This document shows, piece after piece, positions 10,703 to 22,226 of a stretch of 64,000 bases of DNA (position 1 is the stretch's first letter; each line of letters begins with the position of its first letter). The stretch comes from Portulaca oleracea. Lineage: Eukaryota > Streptophyta > Magnoliopsida > Caryophyllales > Portulacaceae. A program made the translations under genes and the position numbers. Under the pieces are notes generated by a model, which was not told the DNA's origin, made no database searches, and saw only the letters and a list, made by a program, of their open reading frames with translations. Location of the stretch: assembly GCA_029582165.1 (NCBI GenBank), contig CM055881.1:27770094-27834093 (forward strand). The letters are read 5' to 3'.

Positions 10703-10746
10703 AGTCGACACACATACACACACACATATGTATGTGTGTGTGTGTG
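10703..10746. repeat. (CA)n-(TG)n microsatellite hairpin
   Basis: CACACATACACACACACA is followed directly by TATGTATGTGTGTGTGTGTG, so the tract is self-complementary. It borders the left arm of the foldback element. Confidence 0.9.
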
Positions 10747-11174
10747 CGAAACTGGTCCAATAACATTGGGGTTATGTAAGTATGGTCAATCTCAGTCATT
10801 CATCTCTCAATTTATGGTTGGAATTTGTCCACACTTTTTTTGGCTAAAGGAAGCTCCTCACATGATATTGAAAGAGGAAAAAAAAGGAAAATTCGTTGAT
10901 CACAGTTGTCTAAGTGCATCATTAAATTCAGCTCAAGTCCCAAAACACACGCTACTTTGTTTTCCGGGTTGAGAAATTATGTTGTTTTCTTATAAGATGA
11001 TGTTCATTTTCTTATAACGTGATGTTTGTTATCTTATAACATGATGTTCAGTCATTTATAACTTGATGTTCATTACCATATACCTTGATGTTCATTTTAT
11101 TATAATGTGATGAACATCATGGTATATGGTAATGAACAAAAGTGTCTACCAGTTGAAAATCATGACAATCATTT

Positions 11175-12052
11175 CGAAAGAACCCTAGGGGGGGATGAAT
11201 AGGGTTATTGAAATTCTGCACACTCAAATGAGGACGATAGTGACAAACCTTAACTTACCGTTAAGACTATAAACATAGTGTAACAAAAATACTTATATTA
11301 TTGAATGTAAACCAGAAAATGATATATGAGGTGGTTACAAATAGTCTCATTGCCCTAGAGCTGATGTCCTCAGGACAATTACAGTGGAGCTAGTCTCCCA
11401 ACTAAGTTGGCTAGTATCCCAACTAAGTTGTCCCAGCAATGATTTTAGAGGAAAGATTCCACCAACAATGTTGATGATTATCACTCACAGAAACTACAAC
11501 ACTTAGTTTCTGTTACACAACTCGTCGAGATCCTCGGCTACAATCTACTAGAGGTCCTCTACTGATTACACTCTCACCAATATCAATCGGTTACACACTC
11601 AGATATCACTCATTGATTTCCTACAACTTTTCTCTAGATTTCTTCACTTGGAATCGAATACATTTGTTGTTTAGGTATAGGGATGACTTTATAGTCTTAT
11701 GGGTTGATTTCCTTCTTTTTGTGGGGCGTGACAATCTGTTTTAACGGCTACTTCCTTGTTGGAGATCTTCATGATTCTTTTTATATGTGATTCTCTGATT
11801 TCTTTCTAGATTTTGTGCTGCTAATCTGTTTTAACGACTACTTCCTATGCTAGAGATCCTCATTATTCTTTCCATATGCGATTCTCTGATTTCCTTCCAG
11901 ATTTTGTGCTTTGCAATATTTGATTTCTTCAATCTCATATTTCTTTGAAAAGTGTTTCCTTTCTCACTTTCATAATTTTATCTTTTATATCAAAGCTCCG
12001 TCTGATGTCCTTAGTGAATGTAGAGGTAATGTCCTTGACCCTAGTCCCAATA
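11175..12052 (-). repeat. 3' LTR of gag-only copia
   Basis: About 878 bp. On the minus strand the start reads TATTGGGACTAGG (family TGTTGGGAC, so TG has mutated to TA) and the end CTAGGGTTCTTTCG (family ...TTTCA). It aligns over its length with 14297-15198, with many scattered differences visible. Confidence 0.88.
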
Positions 12053-12871
12053 GTCTCCCCCTTTTATATCTAAGACAAAATTCATTAATAATTATACTCA
12101 TTGTCCCCATTTTTAACTTTTATCAAAAAGACCATAGGAAACTCCTCCTTAATATAACAACCATCTATAATAATATGCAAAAACTTAATGAATTAGTACT
12201 AAGAGAGGGTGCTCCCCCTCAATTCATGCCATGAATAATCAATAATACTGCCATTTGGATAGATATAGTCCGCCAAACTTTAGGACACGTGAGGGATACG
12301 AGGTTGTGTTTGCCTTCTAATTAGTCGCCAATGACATTGGGCTTTACTGCACAAGTTGTTACTGATGCATACAATGTCCTTGACTACTCCAAGATTCCTT
12401 GAGCATCCAAACTCTTGAGGTTTCACTGTTTCCTTTGTTGGATGTTGAGTGTACCTACAAAAAATTTCAAACAACCTTCCTCAAGCCATAATTGACGTCA
12501 ATTTGAGGTCCTTGACTACTAGTAATAACTATGTTAGGAGGTTTTCCTTTTGGAACCCATACTTGTATAATTCTAGAACGATAATGGTCGGAGTAGTGAA
12601 ATTTACAGGATTGGCTCTCATTTTGGAGAAGAAAGGAATGACCTTGGGATCTTGTGCCAAGGTAGTTGCATTGTCCTTGGTATCATGAGTATAATATGTG
12701 ACCTTGGTCCTTTCTATTGAGGTTACTATGACTTTCTTGGTCACCTATTCTGGCTAGCAGTTTTTGAGAGACATAATGTCCTTGACGACAGTTTTGCTTC
12801 TTCTTGGGACGATGTCCTAATCCTTCTTTGTTGAAGGAGGCGCACTGCGATCCAAGAAATTCACCAGAGTT

Positions 12872-14230
12872 TTATTGTCCCTTGGTTAGCTTAACAAGAA
12901 GACTTGTGACATTATCAAGGTTGGCCTTGAGGTCTAGTTTTTTAGTCTCGAGAATGTCAATCATGGAGGTAAGATCATTGCAACACTTTTCCAATTTATC
13001 TTTAGACTCTTCCAGACCCTTGATAGTCCTTCTTAGAGACTTAATTTTATCCAAGTGCTTAGTCTCACCTGCAACAATCTTTAGAAAAGTTTGCCAAGTA
13101 CTTTTTAGGCCAAGTAAGGAGTTCATCAAGAGTTACCTCCTTTGATTTATCTTCATCATTGGCTTGGTAGTCATCATTAGTTGTACCGACTTCCTTGGTA
13201 TTACTGGTGTTTTTTCCCATAAGGTAATGACTGACAACCTCCTCCTCATCACTCCAGTTGCCACTATTGTCACTCCAAGAAGCCATTAGGGCTATGTGAC
13301 TCCTCCTTTTTTTTTGTTCTTTTGTTTGTAGGGACAGTCCTCGATCAAGTGATCTGGATCACCGCAATCAAAGCAAGATTGTGGGTTAATTTCACTATTT
13401 GAGGAGTCCGTACCTCTTTGGTTGACCCGTTTGGATGAGGATCCACTGGAGTTATGACTTTTCTTGAGTTCCTTGGCCATCAAAGCCAAGCTCTGGTTCT
13501 TATCATCCTCATTTAACTTGTTATTAGGACCATTGATATCCTTACGGGCTACTTCTTCCTTTTCATCATGCTCTTCTTGAAGATGTATCTCATAAGCAAG
13601 ATGCTTTCTAATGAGGTCATCTAATTAGAGAGTTTTCAAATCTTGAGCTTCCTCGATGGTGGTGATTTTAGGTTCCCATTTCTTTCTTAGAAGACATCTG
13701 AAGATCTTACGAACATTTTCTTCATTGGAGTAGGTTTTCCCCCGGGACTTGAGATTGTTGACTATGATAGTGAACCGTTTGTACATGTCCTTCACATATT
13801 CTCAATTCTTCATTTTGAAGGATTTGTAATGCTTGACATAATTGTCAATCCTTATTTCTCAAATGTGACTCGTTCCTTCGTATGTGGTCACTAAAGTATC
13901 CCACACCTATTTGACTGTATCACAGGTAGAGACATATTCAAACTTATTAGAATCAAGTCCACAATAGAGAGCATATAAGACTTTAACAGTTTAATTTGCC
14001 TTTTCCGCTTTCTTGGCAGTATATTTAGATCTAATTTTGGGTTTAGTGATTTCTCCCTCTGTGATCATGAGGACAGAGTCTCCATTCTCAATTCTGTCCA
14101 ATAGAATATAGATCATAGTCTTGACCCATGATGAATGCTTGTATACGCTTCTTTCAGTGGGCAAAGTTTGATCCCCAGAATAATGGGGGTGTGCTCAAGC
14201 AACGTCCTTCTCCTATATCACCATCTTCGA
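12872..14230 (-). pseudogene. copia gag with zinc knuckle and coiled coil, multiple stops
   Basis: The remains of a capsid polyprotein. From the 5' side: a segment FWGSNFAH followed by QAFIMGQDYDL (about 14180-14110), matching the conserved start of copia gag; a central region with VKDMYKRFTIIVNNLK (about 13790-13750); a CCHC zinc knuckle CFDCGDPDHLIEDC (about 13370-13330) with Cys-x2-Cys-x4-His-x4-Cys spacing; then an acidic stretch (SWSDNSGNWSDEEEV) and a Lys/Glu/Leu-rich predicted coiled coil (about 13040-12890). Stops in the N-terminal half and a break after the zinc knuckle make it non-functional as it stands. No pol follows it. Confidence 0.82.
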
Positions 14231-14280
14231 TACCAACCATGATATTTTCCACAGAGCACTTAGTCTCTTCTTGAGTGGAC

Positions 14281-14294
14281 CTACTCTGATACCA
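14281..14294 (-). other. primer-binding site of gag-only copia
   Basis: Minus-strand TGGTATCAGAGTAG lies two bases inside the 5' LTR end. This is the initiator tRNA-Met type site. Confidence 0.88.
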
Positions 14295-14296
14295 CT

Positions 14297-15198
14297 TGAA
14301 AGAACCCTAGAGGGGGTGATTAGGGTTACTAAAATTTTGTACACTCAAATTAGGACGTTCGTCACAAACCTCAACTTACCGTTAAGGCTTTAAACATAGT
14401 GTAGCAAAAATACTTATATTATTGAATGTAAACCAGAAAATGATATACTGAGGTGGTTACAAATAGTCTCACTGTCCTAGAGCTGATGTCCTCCGGATAG
14501 TTACAGTGGAGCTAGTATCCAAACTAAGTTGGCTAGTATCCAAACTAAGTTGTTCTAGCAATGATTTTAGAGGAAAGATTCCACCAACCATGTTGGTGAT
14601 TATCACTCACAGAAACTACAACACTTAGTTTCTGTTACACAACTCGTCGAGGTCCTCGGCTACAATCTACTATAGATCCTCTACTGATTACAATCTCACC
14701 AATATCAATTGGTTACACACTCAGAAATCACTCACTAATTTCCTACAGCTTTTCTCTCGAACTCTTCACTTGGAATCGAATACCTTTACTGTTTAGGTAT
14801 GGGGATGCCTTTATAGTCTTATGGGCTGATTTCCTTCCTTTTGCGTGGCGTGAAAATCTGCTTTAACGGCTACTTCCTTGTTGGAGATCCTCATGATTCT
14901 TTTCATATGTGATTCTCTGATTTCTTTCTAGACTTTGTGCTGATAATCTATTTTAATGGCTACTTCCTTTGCTAGAGATTCTCATGATTCTCTTCATATG
15001 CGATTCTCTAATTTCCTTCCAGATTTTGTACTTGGCAATCATTGATTTCTTCAATCTTGAATTTCTTTGAGAATTGCTTCCATTGTTACTTTCGTAATTT
15101 TATCTTTCATATCAAAACTCCATCTGAGGTCCTTGTCAAAGCTCCGTCTGAGGTCCTTGGTGAATGTAGAGGTAATGTCCTTGAACCTAGTCCCAACA
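14297..15198 (-). repeat. 5' LTR of gag-only copia
   Basis: 902 bp; on the minus strand it starts TGTTGGGACTAGG at 15198 and ends GGGTTCTTTCA at 14297. A TATAAAG box lies on the minus strand at 14809-14815, and its counterpart lies in the 3' LTR near 11690. Confidence 0.88.
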
Positions 15199-15353
15199 CA
15201 TTTGATTTAAACATGATGTGCATCTTATTTTGAACATGATGTCAACTTGGTTTGAACTTGATGTCCATTTGATGAAAACATGATGTCTATTTGGTTTGAA
15301 CATGATGTCCATTTGATTTTAATACGATGTCGATTTGGTTTGAACATGAATGT
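15199..15353. repeat. 22-23 bp tandem repeat, about 7 copies
   Basis: Degenerate units of the form ATTTGGTTTGAACATGATGT follow directly after the copia element inside the foldback interior. The GATGT core is also the core of the units in the foldback arms. Confidence 0.8.
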
Positions 15354-15463
15354 GTTTCATTTTAAAGCGCTTCCAGCTGTAACAATCCAGAAGATGAGTA
15401 ACATCAAGGTATATGGTAACGAACATAATGTTATTAGATAATGAACATCATGGTATGTGGCAA

Positions 15464-15583
15464 CACTACAAAAGAACAAGCGTATGAGACCGATACCAGC
15501 GACCGATAAAAAATTAGTTGACCGTCGATTGATAATAGTGATCGATAAATTATTGGACGCTAGAGCCATGTTATGTTGTAGTG
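15464..15583. mobile_element. 120-bp CACTA-type miniature element
   Basis: Ends are CACTACAAAAG on the left and TTGTAGTG on the right, giving CACTACAA terminal inverted repeats. 3-bp direct repeats CAA flank it (15461-15463, 15584-15586). Both signs match the CACTA superfamily. It is nested in the right side of the foldback element. Confidence 0.85.
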
Positions 15584-16042
15584 CAATGAACATCACCTTA
15601 TAAGAAAATGAATATCAAGGTATATGGTAATGTGCATGAGTATGTATGACAATAATTATCACGTTATAATATGAATGATCATAAATATCATGGTATATGA
15701 TAATTTACATCAAGTTATAAGAGAAAGAACATCATATTATAAGATAACAAACATCACATTATAAGAAAATGAACATCACATTATGAGAAAACAACATAAT
15801 TTCCCAACCAAGAAAACAAAGGCGCGCGTGTTTTGGAAATTAGACTGAATTTAATGTTGTGACCAACTGTGATAAGCACATTTTCCTTTTTTTTTTTCTC
15901 TTTCAATATCACGTGAGGAGCATACATTAGCCAAAAAAAAAAAGCGTGGATTAATTCAAACCATGGACTGACAGATGCATGACTGTGATTAATCATGCTC
16001 ACATGCTTACATAACCTCAATGCTTATTGGATCAATTCGTAC

Positions 16043-16142
16043 GCGCGCGCGCCCACACACACACACACACATATATATATACACACAGATACACAGACAC
16101 AGACACAGACACAGACACACACACACACACACACATATATAT
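16043..16142. repeat. compound (CG)n(CA)n(TA)n(CAGA)n microsatellite
   Basis: CG dinucleotides, CA repeats, a short TA run, then ACAGAC hexamers and a second CA run. It borders the right arm of the foldback element, mirroring the tract at 10703. Confidence 0.92.
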
Positions 16143-16149
16143 TTCTCAA

Positions 16150-17650
16150 CAAGTTTTAGGTTGGCTGATTTGCAAAACCGAGGCCTTCGCCGAGTCTGGG
16201 TCCTTGCTGACTCCAACTAGGCACCTCATAAAATGCAACTTCAACTATAGAATTTAGGAACAAAATTATGTTATTTGCCCAAAGAGGGTCCTTGCTAATT
16301 TTACGAATTAGGCTCCTCATAGACTTGCAGACACCAACTCAGTTCAAATTTAGGGGTCAGGAGTTACCTCATGTCTTGAATTTGTAGAGTTGAAGCTCGA
16401 TTCCTTTCTTATAAGGGGGTTCTTGTCGATTTGACGAACAAGAGGCCTTGCCAATTTTGCTGCAACTCAGAGTTTATTCAATTTGTGATTTTCGGAGCTA
16501 GAACCTAAAATCTAAAACAATATTCAAAAGTTTGCTTGGTTCCTCGCAGATTCGAGTTTCACACTCACTCACGACTCAAATTAAGAAAAAGTGCAAGAGT
16601 TACCTAGAAATGAAACTTGAAAGCTCTACCGTTGAGTCGAGTCCTCACCGAGTTGTAGTTTCCAACTCAATCGGGTGCTTGCCGAGCTCAAGAAGAATGG
16701 TGAAGTGCCAATGAGGGATCTCGCCAAACTTACTACAAATCATCCTCAAATGTAACATTTTTATTTTTGAAAGATTAGTTACTCCCGGTGACGCGACAAC
16801 TTCAGATAGGCCAAACATATTTTTGTTATCCCTTCACTAAAAAAAAAAGCAAGGTCCTCGCAGATTCTCGAGAGGGGACCCCCTTTTCTTTGAGTCACGT
16901 TTGAGATTTCATCCCCATATATTTTTTTCTTACTTATATGTTAACAAAATTTATACACTTTTGCAGATATTCTTGGGTTAACCCCAACCAATTCATAAAA
17001 AGCCCGGACAACCTCCAATAGAAATGTTTTCAGAGTGGACTACCTTCAAAAAAATTTTAATTCATCGGGAGTGTCAGTCAAGAGTTCGGACTACCCTTGA
17101 GAAATTCCCTTAGGACTACCTCCCATTAATTTTCAACTCATTTAAGTTACCCTTGAATAATTTATCAAAACCTATACAACTTCCAACAACAACGTCTCCA
17201 TATCGAACTACCTCCGAGCAATATTCCAAGCTCGAGCTACCCTCGAACTTCTCATTGGACTACCTTCAACTGGTTTTCAAAGTTCGACTTTGACTTTCAT
17301 CTTAGTTAGAGACAATTAAAGTAGGGGCTAACTATAGACACAAAATAAAACCAATAAAGTGACTAGTTTGAAGTAGATGTCATGGGTTCAGGTTGGAGCT
17401 AGTGTTGTGGACCCAACCCATAAGAAGATTCTTACGGATCCTACCCAATACAGGCTCTCATGGATCTAACTTGTTGATTCATCGCGGATCCTACTTAATG
17501 ATGTCTTGCAAACTCAAAAACAGTTAGGCTCTTACGGATCCTTATAGTAGGGTCCTCACAAACTCCATCACAGTTGGGACTTTTTGTGGTCTCATACATT
17601 TTTGGGTCCTCATGAAGTTTAAACTAAATTGGGTGCCTCACGGACTTTGT
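16150..17650. other. old repeat sequence with TCCTCGCAGATTC words
   Basis: No coding potential. Words of the type TCCTCGCAGATTC / TCCTTGCCGATTT / TCTTACGGATCCT recur at irregular spacing here and again near 18790, 18990 and 19825. The sequence looks like degenerate LTR-like DNA into which the 17.7-18.6 kb GC-rich block was placed later, but no ends were identified. Confidence 0.4.
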
Positions 17651-17996
17651 TAGGCTAGGTCAACAATCAAAGTGGAGCGTTACCGTCGCGTGGATGGGTG
17701 AAGATTAGCTTGAGTGATGATGGATGATCGATATTCAATAAGAACAAGGGCCTTGAACACCCAAAGGATGGATATGACCATGAGCAAGGAGAGTCCACAA
17801 CTCTAGGCCTAACACCCCACCATGATTATCCAAGGTAATCCACTAGATAATCACTAAAGGAATGACTTAAATCACCACCAAACTTGATTGGATAAAGATA
17901 ACAAGATTTTTGAGAAAACAAGGGAGAAACCCTAACAATGCTTAAGCATCACATTTATATTCAGCAAAAAATTTCTGGGAAAATAAGCTAAAGGGG

Positions 17997-18004
17997 TATT
18001 TATA
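17997..18004 (-). promoter_or_regulatory. TATA-like box beside palindrome array
   Basis: Minus-strand TATAAATA, followed by ACCCC. It lies 55 bp from the nearest palindrome of the array at 18059-18344, which would be upstream in this orientation. Confidence 0.5.
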
Positions 18005-18058
18005 CTAAGTAGCCAAAAATCAGCATTAAACAAAACAACACGCGCGTTCAGCACTGCC

Positions 18059-18344
18059 GTCGCGGGTGCGACGGGTTTGGTCGCGGGCGGGACCGCCCAT
18101 TGTCCGGAACATCCCCACGCTTCCCGAAGTGCGTCGCGGGCGCGTCAGCCCACTGTGCGGAACATCCCTTCGCTCCCCGAAGTGTGTCACGGGCGCGACA
18201 AGGTGTGTCGCGGGTGCGACCACCTTCTGCCCCAAACTCTCCTGGGCCTGCTGCCGAGCGTCACGGGCGCTACTAGGCTGGTCACGGGCGTGACGCCCTG
18301 GCCAGAACGACCTCGGGGCGCGACTACACCGACTCGGGCGTGAC
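18059..18344. repeat. GC-rich phased palindrome array (GTCGCG-GG-CGCGAC type)
   Basis: Nine 14-bp imperfect palindromes: 18059 GTCGCGGGTGCGAC, 18080, 18133, 18186 GTCACGGGCGCGAC, 18207, 18260, 18281 GTCACGGGCGTGAC, 18311 and 18331. They occur mostly in pairs whose starts are 20-21 bp apart. The pairs are separated by longer spacers that are themselves repeated (CGGAACATCCC, CCCGAAGTG). The block is strongly GC-rich against the AT-rich surroundings. Confidence 0.82.
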
Positions 18345-18402
18345 TGCTTGCTTCTTGTGGCGTTGCTTCCTGCTTGCTGCTTGTGGCGTTGCTTCCTGCT
18401 TG
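18344..18402. repeat. 26-bp tandem duplication
   Basis: CTGCTTGCTTCTTGTGGCGT.. (26 bp) at 18344-18369 is repeated at 18370-18395 with one difference, followed by a 7-bp partial third copy. Confidence 0.9.
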
Positions 18403-20399
18403 AAGTTTATTGATTCCGGTTTACACCCGAACCTCGATTCCTCGATACTTCTTGTCTCGAGACGGCCCGGTATGACCCCGAGGCCTACGGGGCTGGTGGA
18501 GCAAAACCCAAGCCTCTCCAAGCTCCAACATCGGTCGATTCGCCATAATCACGACAACTCGATACTCACCACCCCACCCTTCGAGAATGCGTATCGGTTC
18601 TTGAAAATGAATGAGTGAGTGGGTTTAGTGTGGGAACACCGGGTCGGGACTTTCTCCTTTGTATCATTTTCCACAATCCCGGCTAAGGAAGCTCGGGCCC
18701 GAACCCGACACGATTCACAAAGTTATCCCAAATGATTGTAGGTCAACTTTATGCGCAAGCATCAACAAGTCTCAAGCCATCCACGGGGTCCTCGCGGATT
18801 CTCGAAGGTTACGGAGGTACATGTAAGTGAAGGGAATTGTTTTCTGCTAGCTATAAAAGGATGATCAATTCATAGTTTCATGGACGATTTTTGCTAGTAG
18901 TTCCCCTAAGTAAGCACAATCAAAGTTCCTTTACAGGATACTCTTAGGTGCATTTAAAGTTCCTCACAAATCCCATATGTTAGAGGTCCTTGCGGATTCG
19001 TGTTAGGAAGACCGATGGGTTGAAACTTCGAGTCTTCGTGGATTTGTCAAGTTTGCGTCCTCGTGGATGTTGATTGATTTGCTTCATCCTATCTACTTAT
19101 TCGAGTTCAGCGGAAAGGTAGGTAATAATCTTTTGTGTCTTTTCTTTTAAATGTAACAATGTAGTTCATATATTACCCCGTATCGTTGTAATATTAATGC
19201 TCTTTATTTGACATTTTTATGCTGGCATTTGTATGCTTTGATTTTAAAACTTTGTGAAAACTTCATTTTTTTCGTCATTTTTACTTGTAAAACCTAATTT
19301 AGTAAAGGTCGTCTTAGGGGGCGGAGTAATAGCACCCCCTACCAGTACCTCTATCCTCGAGCCTTTTTTGGTTCGAAGATCGTCGAACTCTTTCTTTTTC
19401 GTTAGTTTTTTTAGAAAACTAACTGGCGACTCCATTCCTCGTATTCATTTCATGCATATTCGTATGGCTATAAAAATTCAGGTTCGGGTCTTGATAGATC
19501 ATACATTAAACGAAAAGTTGATGTATGATACCCAATTTTTCTGGGTATTCTCCGGATCTGAAAAGTTCGGGCTTATATTTGGGTCAATATCGGGTTTGGT
19601 CAATAGGAAAATAAAAATTATTGTGTCCAAAATTCTTGTCAAATTGGTCAAAGACAAAATTCGAACGACCACATTCGATTTTTCCGAGTTGGATTGAACA
19701 GGGTATTCGAGTTGGACAATTTTTTGATAGCTCTACATATTTGTTTTCGGCTTTAAATTAGTGATGGTCTATGGCCAGGTTTGCATCAGATGTGTTTACT
19801 AATCGGGAATCCTAAAGAGGTTCCTCGCAGATTCCTAGTCAATAGACTTAGTGTGGGCACTATTTTTACCCTGGGATGATGTGTTGGGTCTAAAACATTA
19901 AATTAATATGTTCCCTCTTATTGGGATTCCTTGTGCACTCCTAGCTAGTGAGTATGGTATTGGTTCCTTTTTGGACACTTGATAACACATTTATTGGGTA
20001 GGAGTCCTTAAGGATTTTCACCATTAACATTTTATGTACTTTGAAATTAATCGAATCGCAAACTTGAGTTACATGAAGTGAACATTCGTAAAATTATTTC
20101 TAACAAATAAAATAATTGAACATGTACCCTAGGAAATCTAAGCAACCCTATGTCGATCTTGACACTATGTAGGATACTGTGCCCTCCGGGGGCAAGTCTA
20201 TTTTCCCCAAAGTTAAATACGTTAACCCCGTAAAATTTTTATTTTTCTTGGGGCAGGGAGTTAAGTAGTCAAAGCCAAGTTTGGAAATGAATGGAAAAGA
20301 CGAGTCTCGGGTTAGGAGAATGACAATTGAATTAGAGTGCAATGTGGAATAATTACCACTTGCCTATTTGGGTTTACCGCAGAAATCTTCATGGTTACC
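18403..20399. other. degenerate LTR-like sequence
   Basis: No gene was supported. Near 19420-19440 the + strand reads CTGGCGACTCCATTCC, resembling the GGCGACTC primer-site type used by some Ty3/gypsy (Tat/Ogre) elements, so 16150-19420 may be an old LTR. Further TCCTCGCRGATTC words occur near 18790, 18990 and 19825. This rests on weak evidence. Confidence 0.3.
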
Positions 20400-21603
20400 A
20401 GTGCTACACAAGGTGTAAGCAAAACTGAAGGCTCGAAAACCAGTCTGTTTATCGCAACTTGGAAAACTGGCCTTGATCAAGGATGTCATGAATAGTTTGG
20501 CAAGCTACTACTTGTCCATATTTAGAATGCCAAGATCCGTAGTTGAAGAGATTATAACAGTACAAAGAAGATCCTTTTGGACACTAAACATAGAAGGAAA
20601 GTTTAATGCCTTGATCAAATGGGATGAGGTGCAAAGCCTAAACATATTGGTGGATTAGGAGTAGGTGATATGCTAGTGCAGAATACAAGCCTTTTTATTC
20701 CAATGGTGGTGGAAATTTGCATGTGAAGAAGGTGCTTTATGGGGGAAGGTGGTTTACCAAATATGTAAGGAGGCCATTGCTCTACTATTCTAAAAATGAT
20801 CACATATATACCCAGGCTATGGAGAAAAATTAAAAAGTTGGGTCAAGCGGAGGATCTCACTCATAATGCTTCAAAACGAGCCTAAGGGTTTAGATTAGAG
20901 ACAGGAAAAAGATAAGATTTTGGGAGGATAGCTTCGTAGGAATGGAGACCCTAAAGTAGAGGTTCCAAGACATAAACACACCAAGGCAACAACTGGTGGC
21001 TAAGTTGGGTTGGTTTGAAGATGAATAATAGAAATGGGGACTAGCCTATCAAAGAGAGATGTTTGGAAACGAGCTAGAAGAATTTGATCAGTTATCAGAT
21101 ATATTGATACAACACCATCTAGTGAGAAACAAATGAGATAGGTGAAATGGATGAACTAAAAGAGCTTTTCAGTCAAATATCTTATTGTGAAATTGATTAC
21201 TAGATCTAGGCTTGGTGTCACATTCTATAAGGTGGAGATTAGCTGCTTAGGCACACCATTGAAGTTGTGGAATGACATACTTAGTGGAGGAGTTGATCCA
21301 ACAGTTCAACAACATTCTAATGCTTTTTTCGTGACCTTTATGGGAGAAATGACAACATCCTTGGAAGAAGGCTAATAATAAAGAACTAATGCTCCTACAA
21401 GAAGAAGAAAATAGGTAGAAAAGTGCATGTTTTTGTTTTGCTTTTGTTTATCTTTATTTTCTTGTTGTTTATCTTTGTTGCTTTGTATTTTCGTTTGGAT
21501 TGTTGTACTTTGTCTTGCCTACGATGAAAAAAAAGTCGTCTTGTTAGCTAATGCTCTAACGATTGCTTGGATTTGTCAAGTTACTTTTTATCAAAAAAAA
21601 AAT
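20400..21603 (+). pseudogene. LINE retrotransposon 3' end, decayed
   Basis: The frame at 20470-20655 carries the segment LIKDVMNSLASYYLSIFRMP, which matches the post-RT region of plant LINE proteins (pattern LIKAVLxSLPxYYLSLF). A second frame from about 20648 has GGLGVGDMLVQNTSLF, again the family pattern. A weak zinc-ribbon-like remnant follows near 21200-21375. The copy ends in an A-rich tail (about 21590-21600). Several frameshifts and stops are present, and the endonuclease and catalytic RT parts are missing, consistent with 5' truncation. Confidence 0.75.
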
Positions 21604-22226
21604 ATTTTTTGAATTCACCAAAGAATTAAAAAAACTATCAATTTCTTTAGATCGACCATTTAATTAGTTGTACTTGGTGAAACTGGCAAATTTTCAAGCC
21701 AAGATATGTTGTTCAATGTTCCGTTTACAACCTCCAATCTTCATATTGTGTGAATGTTAGTTACAATGATTCATCATTACAGCAACAACAAATTCCTAGA
21801 AGAAACACATTTGAGTGTGGTTTGGGGGTCCCAAATGTAAATAACATTACGCACATGAACTGAAGTTCATGGAAAGATTAATTCTGGTGGATCCCTTTAA
21901 ATAAGGTCATATGTTTAAATTTCGTAAAGTGAAAATTTTCATTGTGACTCATTTCAAGGCTTGGAAAAAAATATAATCTTTCAGTCCCATTATTAGAAAC
22001 TTTTATTTAATGTAATTTAAATAGAAATTTAGGTCATGTTAGCTAATAATTAAAACCTAGCTTATTTATCACATAAATTTTATATGATTGTTAAGATTCA
22101 ATATCGTAGATTATTTAACCAAATGAGCCCACTATTCACCTAAACCAACTTCCAATCTCTTTTCTAAGTGCAAACCGTCTATTCCTTGCAATAGATATCG
22201 AGCTAGAAAGAAGCATATAGTCAATC
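21604..22226. other. AT-rich intergenic stretch
   Basis: Nothing was recognised. Confidence 0.5.

Larger units (their letters stand above)
11175..15198 (-). mobile_element. complete gag-only Ty1/copia retrotransposon, TSD CATTT
   Basis: This is a whole 4,024-bp non-autonomous LTR retrotransposon on the minus strand. It has a 5' LTR at 14297-15198, a primer site at 14281-14294, a degenerate gag, a polypurine tract (minus-strand AAAAGGGGGAGACTA, about 12053-12067) and a 3' LTR at 11175-12052. Perfect 5-bp target duplications CATTT lie at 11170-11174 and 15199-15203. The interior is only about 2.2 kb, and no protease, integrase or reverse transcriptase was seen, so it must have relied on enzymes from another element. 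Confidence 0.9.
10747..16047. mobile_element. foldback element with long inverted arms, interrupted by a copia element
   Basis: The left arm (about 10747-11108) and right arm (about 15612-16047) are inverted copies. For example, TCCAATAACATTGGGGTTAT at the left outer end matches the complement of 16010-16035, and CTTATAACGTGATGTTTGTT near 11014 matches the complement near 15745. Each arm contains several GATGTTCATTTTCTTATAA units of about 25 bp. Both outer ends are bordered by CA/TG microsatellites. Removing the copia insertion (11175-15198) leaves an element of about 1.27 kb. The arms carry no coding sequence. The superfamily is unknown. Confidence 0.75.

Noticed and set aside
12280..12744. 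Further gag-pol coding in the gag-only copia
   Set aside because: Short minus-strand frames show no protease, integrase or RT motifs.
16007..16257. Four overlapping frames over the CA microsatellite
   Set aside because: Cys-Val and His-Thr repeats produced by dinucleotides.
18026..18343. Overlapping open frames of 69-88 codons on both strands
   Set aside because: They arise from GC-rich repeat units with few stop codons; the protein sequences are low-complexity and frame-shifted versions of the same repeats.
17650..18750. TAGGTCAAC repeated near 17650 and 18740 as a 9-bp target duplication of one large element
   Set aside because: The candidate ends share only about six bases, too little to call an element.
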